From Planctomycetaceae bacterium UBA4732 (GTDB lineage Bacteria > Planctomycetota > Planctomycetia > Gemmatales > Gemmataceae), in NCBI GenBank assembly GCA_002404095.1, contig DHJA01000052.1, positions 29,521-44,951 on the forward strand: DNA of 15,431 nt. The letters are read 5' to 3'. Both the position numbers and the translations under genes were made by a program. This document shows, piece after piece, positions 13,856-15,431 of this stretch. Position 1 is the first letter of the stretch; each line of letters begins with the position of its first letter. A model generated the notes under the pieces. The model searched no databases. It was not told the DNA's origin and was given only the letters and a program-made list of their open reading frames with translations.

Positions 13856-15247
13856 TCACGCCAGTACGCCCTCGATCACGCTTCCTGTACTAATCGGCAG
13901 AGGTCGATTCAATGCGTCCTTGATCTGCGTCTTGGGATCGACGCCAAGCAGGTGGAACATTGTCGCCGATAGGTCTTCCGGCCGCACCGGGTCGCTCGCC
14001 GGGTAGGCGCCGGTCTTGTCCGAGGCGCCATACACGAAGCCGCGCTTGACGCCGCCGCCCGCCAACAGGCCCGTGTAGCACTGCGGCCAGTGGTCGCGGC
14101 CGGCCATCGCGTTGATCTTCGGCGACCGGCCGAATTCGCCCACCCACACCACCAAGGTATCGTCCAGAAGACCACGCTCATCCAGGTCTTCCAGCAGCGC
14201 CGGCAACGTTTGGTCCGTGACCGGCAAAAGGCGTCGTTTAAGGATCGGATACATCGGCTTACCACCGAAGCCATGCGTGTCCCAACCGCCGCTGTCGCAG
14301 CCGCCGATGTCCTTGGCGAAGTATACGTTGACGAATTTCGCCCCCGCCTCCACCAGCCGCCTGGCCAGCAAACAGCTCTGGCCGTAAGTCGTTCGGCCGT
14401 AACGGTCGCGCACGGCCTCCGGCTCGGCCGACAGGTCGAACGCTTTCTTGACGGCCGACGACGTGAGCATGTTCAGCGCCTTGTCGTAGTTCTCGTCGAT
14501 GCCGCGGGCGCGGGCCGAAAACTCCAGCAGCGCGGACTGCTCATCGACAAGGCGCATCATGGCCCGGCGGTCGCCGAGGCGCGCGGCCGTGAGGTTGTCG
14601 GGCAGGCTCAGCTCTGGCAGACGGAAATCGGGGCCGTTGGGGTCTTGACCGATGAATAGCGGGTCGTGGGCTTTGCCGAGAAAGCTGGCGGACTGGCCGG
14701 GCGTGACGGAACCGTCGGCAATAAGGTAGGGAAACGAGACGAAAGTAGGCGTACCGGCGCGGGCGGGGCTGAGGGCGTCCACCACAGAGCCGTAGGCCGG
14801 GAACAGGTCTTGCGTGTCGCGCAGCCGCTGGTCGTCGGTCGGCGGGGCATAGCCGGTGAGGCTGTAATAGCCGGCCGAGTTGTGGTTTTTCATCTCATGG
14901 CGCAGGCTGCGAACGAGCGTGACTTTATCCATGATCCGCGCGACGTTCGGCAGGCGTTCGCAAACCTGGATTCCAGGGACGCGGCTGGCAATTGGCTTGA
15001 ATTCGCCCCGAATCATGTCGGGAGCGTCGGGCTTCATATCAAAGGTGTCCTGACAGCTTGGCCCGCCGAATTGGTGCAGGAAGATCACCGATTTCGCCCG
15101 TGCTTTATGGCCGCCGCGTCCTTCCGCGCGCAACAAGTCGGGCAGCGACAGGCCGAGTATGCCGAGGCCGCCGACTTGCAAGAGTTGGCGTCGCGAAGGA
15201 CGGGAACGGGGAAAATCGGAGCATGAGGAAAACTTGTGTGCATTCAT
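13856..15247 (-). CDS. DUF1501 family Tat-exported protein
   Basis: This 463-residue protein belongs to DUF1501, a planctomycete-rich family related to the alkaline phosphatase/sulfatase superfamily. Residues 19-39 contain the twin arginines (SRRQLLQVGG) and a hydrophobic run, a Tat signal. Conserved blocks are FGGPSCQDTFDMKP (60-73), NHNSAGYYSLTG (121-132), GGWDTHG (320-326), GEFGRSPKIN (370-379) and AGRDHWP (382-388). The aspartates and histidines of these blocks are likely metal ligands. Cys65 stands where many members have His or Gln. These genes commonly sit next to DUF1549/DUF1553 cytochrome genes; no such partner is inside the window, but one could lie beyond 15431. GGGAG lies about ten bases before the ATG. 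The enzymatic activity of the family is not established. Confidence 0.92.
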   Translation of the reverse strand: MNAHKFSSCSDFPRSRPSRRQLLQVGGLGILGLSLPDLLRAEGRGGHKARAKSVIFLHQFGGPSCQDTFDMKPDAPDMIRGEFKPIASRVPGIQVCERLPNVARIMDKVTLVRSLRHEMKNHNSAGYYSLTGYAPPTDDQRLRDTQDLFPAYGSVVDALSPARAGTPTFVSFPYLIADGSVTPGQSASFLGKAHDPLFIGQDPNGPDFRLPELSLPDNLTAARLGDRRAMMRLVDEQSALLEFSARARGIDENYDKALNMLTSSAVKKAFDLSAEPEAVRDRYGRTTYGQSCLLARRLVEAGAKFVNVYFAKDIGGCDSGGWDTHGFGGKPMYPILKRRLLPVTDQTLPALLEDLDERGLLDDTLVVWVGEFGRSPKINAMAGRDHWPQCYTGLLAGGGVKRGFVYGASDKTGAYPASDPVRPEDLSATMFHLLGVDPKTQIKDALNRPLPISTGSVIEGVLA

Positions 15248-15431
15248 TGAATTGTAACTCCCGTCGGCCGGCTTGACTCTTCTTCCGTCATCATTACACT
15301 ACGGCCAGTTTTTTAGTTATCAAGAATTTTAAGACCGAACATTTCCTGGTTCTCTTCTACGTTACCACACTTATGCCATCGGTCTCAACACCACCCCATA
15401 GACGCTACCCAAGGCCGTAAGGCCGACACGG
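15248..15431 (-). promoter_or_regulatory. Upstream region of the DUF1501 gene
   Basis: These 184 bases up to the window edge show no coding frame I trust. On the minus strand TTGATA (complement of 15318-15323) and TGTAAT (complement of 15293-15298) form a promoter-like pair, but the 19-base spacer is long. The AT-rich stretch 15309-15332 contrasts with the surrounding GC-rich DNA and supports a promoter area. A short AAGGCCGTAAGGCC repeat lies near the right edge. Confidence 0.3.

Overview
The window is GC-rich bacterial DNA and most likely comes from a planctomycete, probably a Gemmataceae-like one. The reasons are a Tat-exported DUF1501 protein, a secreted sugar-dehydrogenase/dihaem cytochrome fusion, a Uma2-type nuclease, a valyl-tRNA synthetase with a cysteine-paired insert, and a hypothetical family whose tail resembles proteins I remember as abundant in Gemmata relatives. 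This assignment rests on family recognition from memory, not on a search.

Layout. Positions 1-110 hold a C/G-rich inverted-repeat element. Positions 110-358 look like a long structured leader: a weak promoter, a 21-codon leader ORF rich in Val and Ile codons near its end, a possible antiterminator, and a strong intrinsic terminator that ends right against the ribosome binding site of cimA. Three tightly packed plus-strand genes follow: citramalate synthase (cimA, isoleucine precursor), a Uma2-family nuclease whose start overlaps the cimA stop, and valyl-tRNA synthetase (valS). A perfect palindromic repeat then separates valS from a metallo-beta-lactamase-fold hydrolase. That hydrolase converges, four bases apart, on a large minus-strand secreted dehydrogenase/cytochrome gene.

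From 9388 to 12643 the plus strand carries a small acyl-chain cluster: a DUF374-type acyltransferase, an acyl carrier protein, a ketosynthase-like protein without the catalytic cysteine, and an intact ketosynthase overlapping it by ATGA. The last part is on the minus strand: a DUF1501 gene, a hypothetical nuclease-like gene nine bases behind it, and a detached fragment matching only the C-terminal tail of that hypothetical gene.

The most interesting signal is the leader of the cimA-uma2-valS unit. It has the parts expected of ribosome-mediated attenuation in the right order. The codons it would read (Val, Ile, Val, Val, Ser, Ile) match the jobs of the two recognisable enzymes downstream: one makes an isoleucine precursor, the other charges tRNA-Val. 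The pairings were found by hand and have not been folded or compared across genomes. The second point of interest is the minimal lipid or polyketide-like cluster with an apparently inactive ketosynthase partner.
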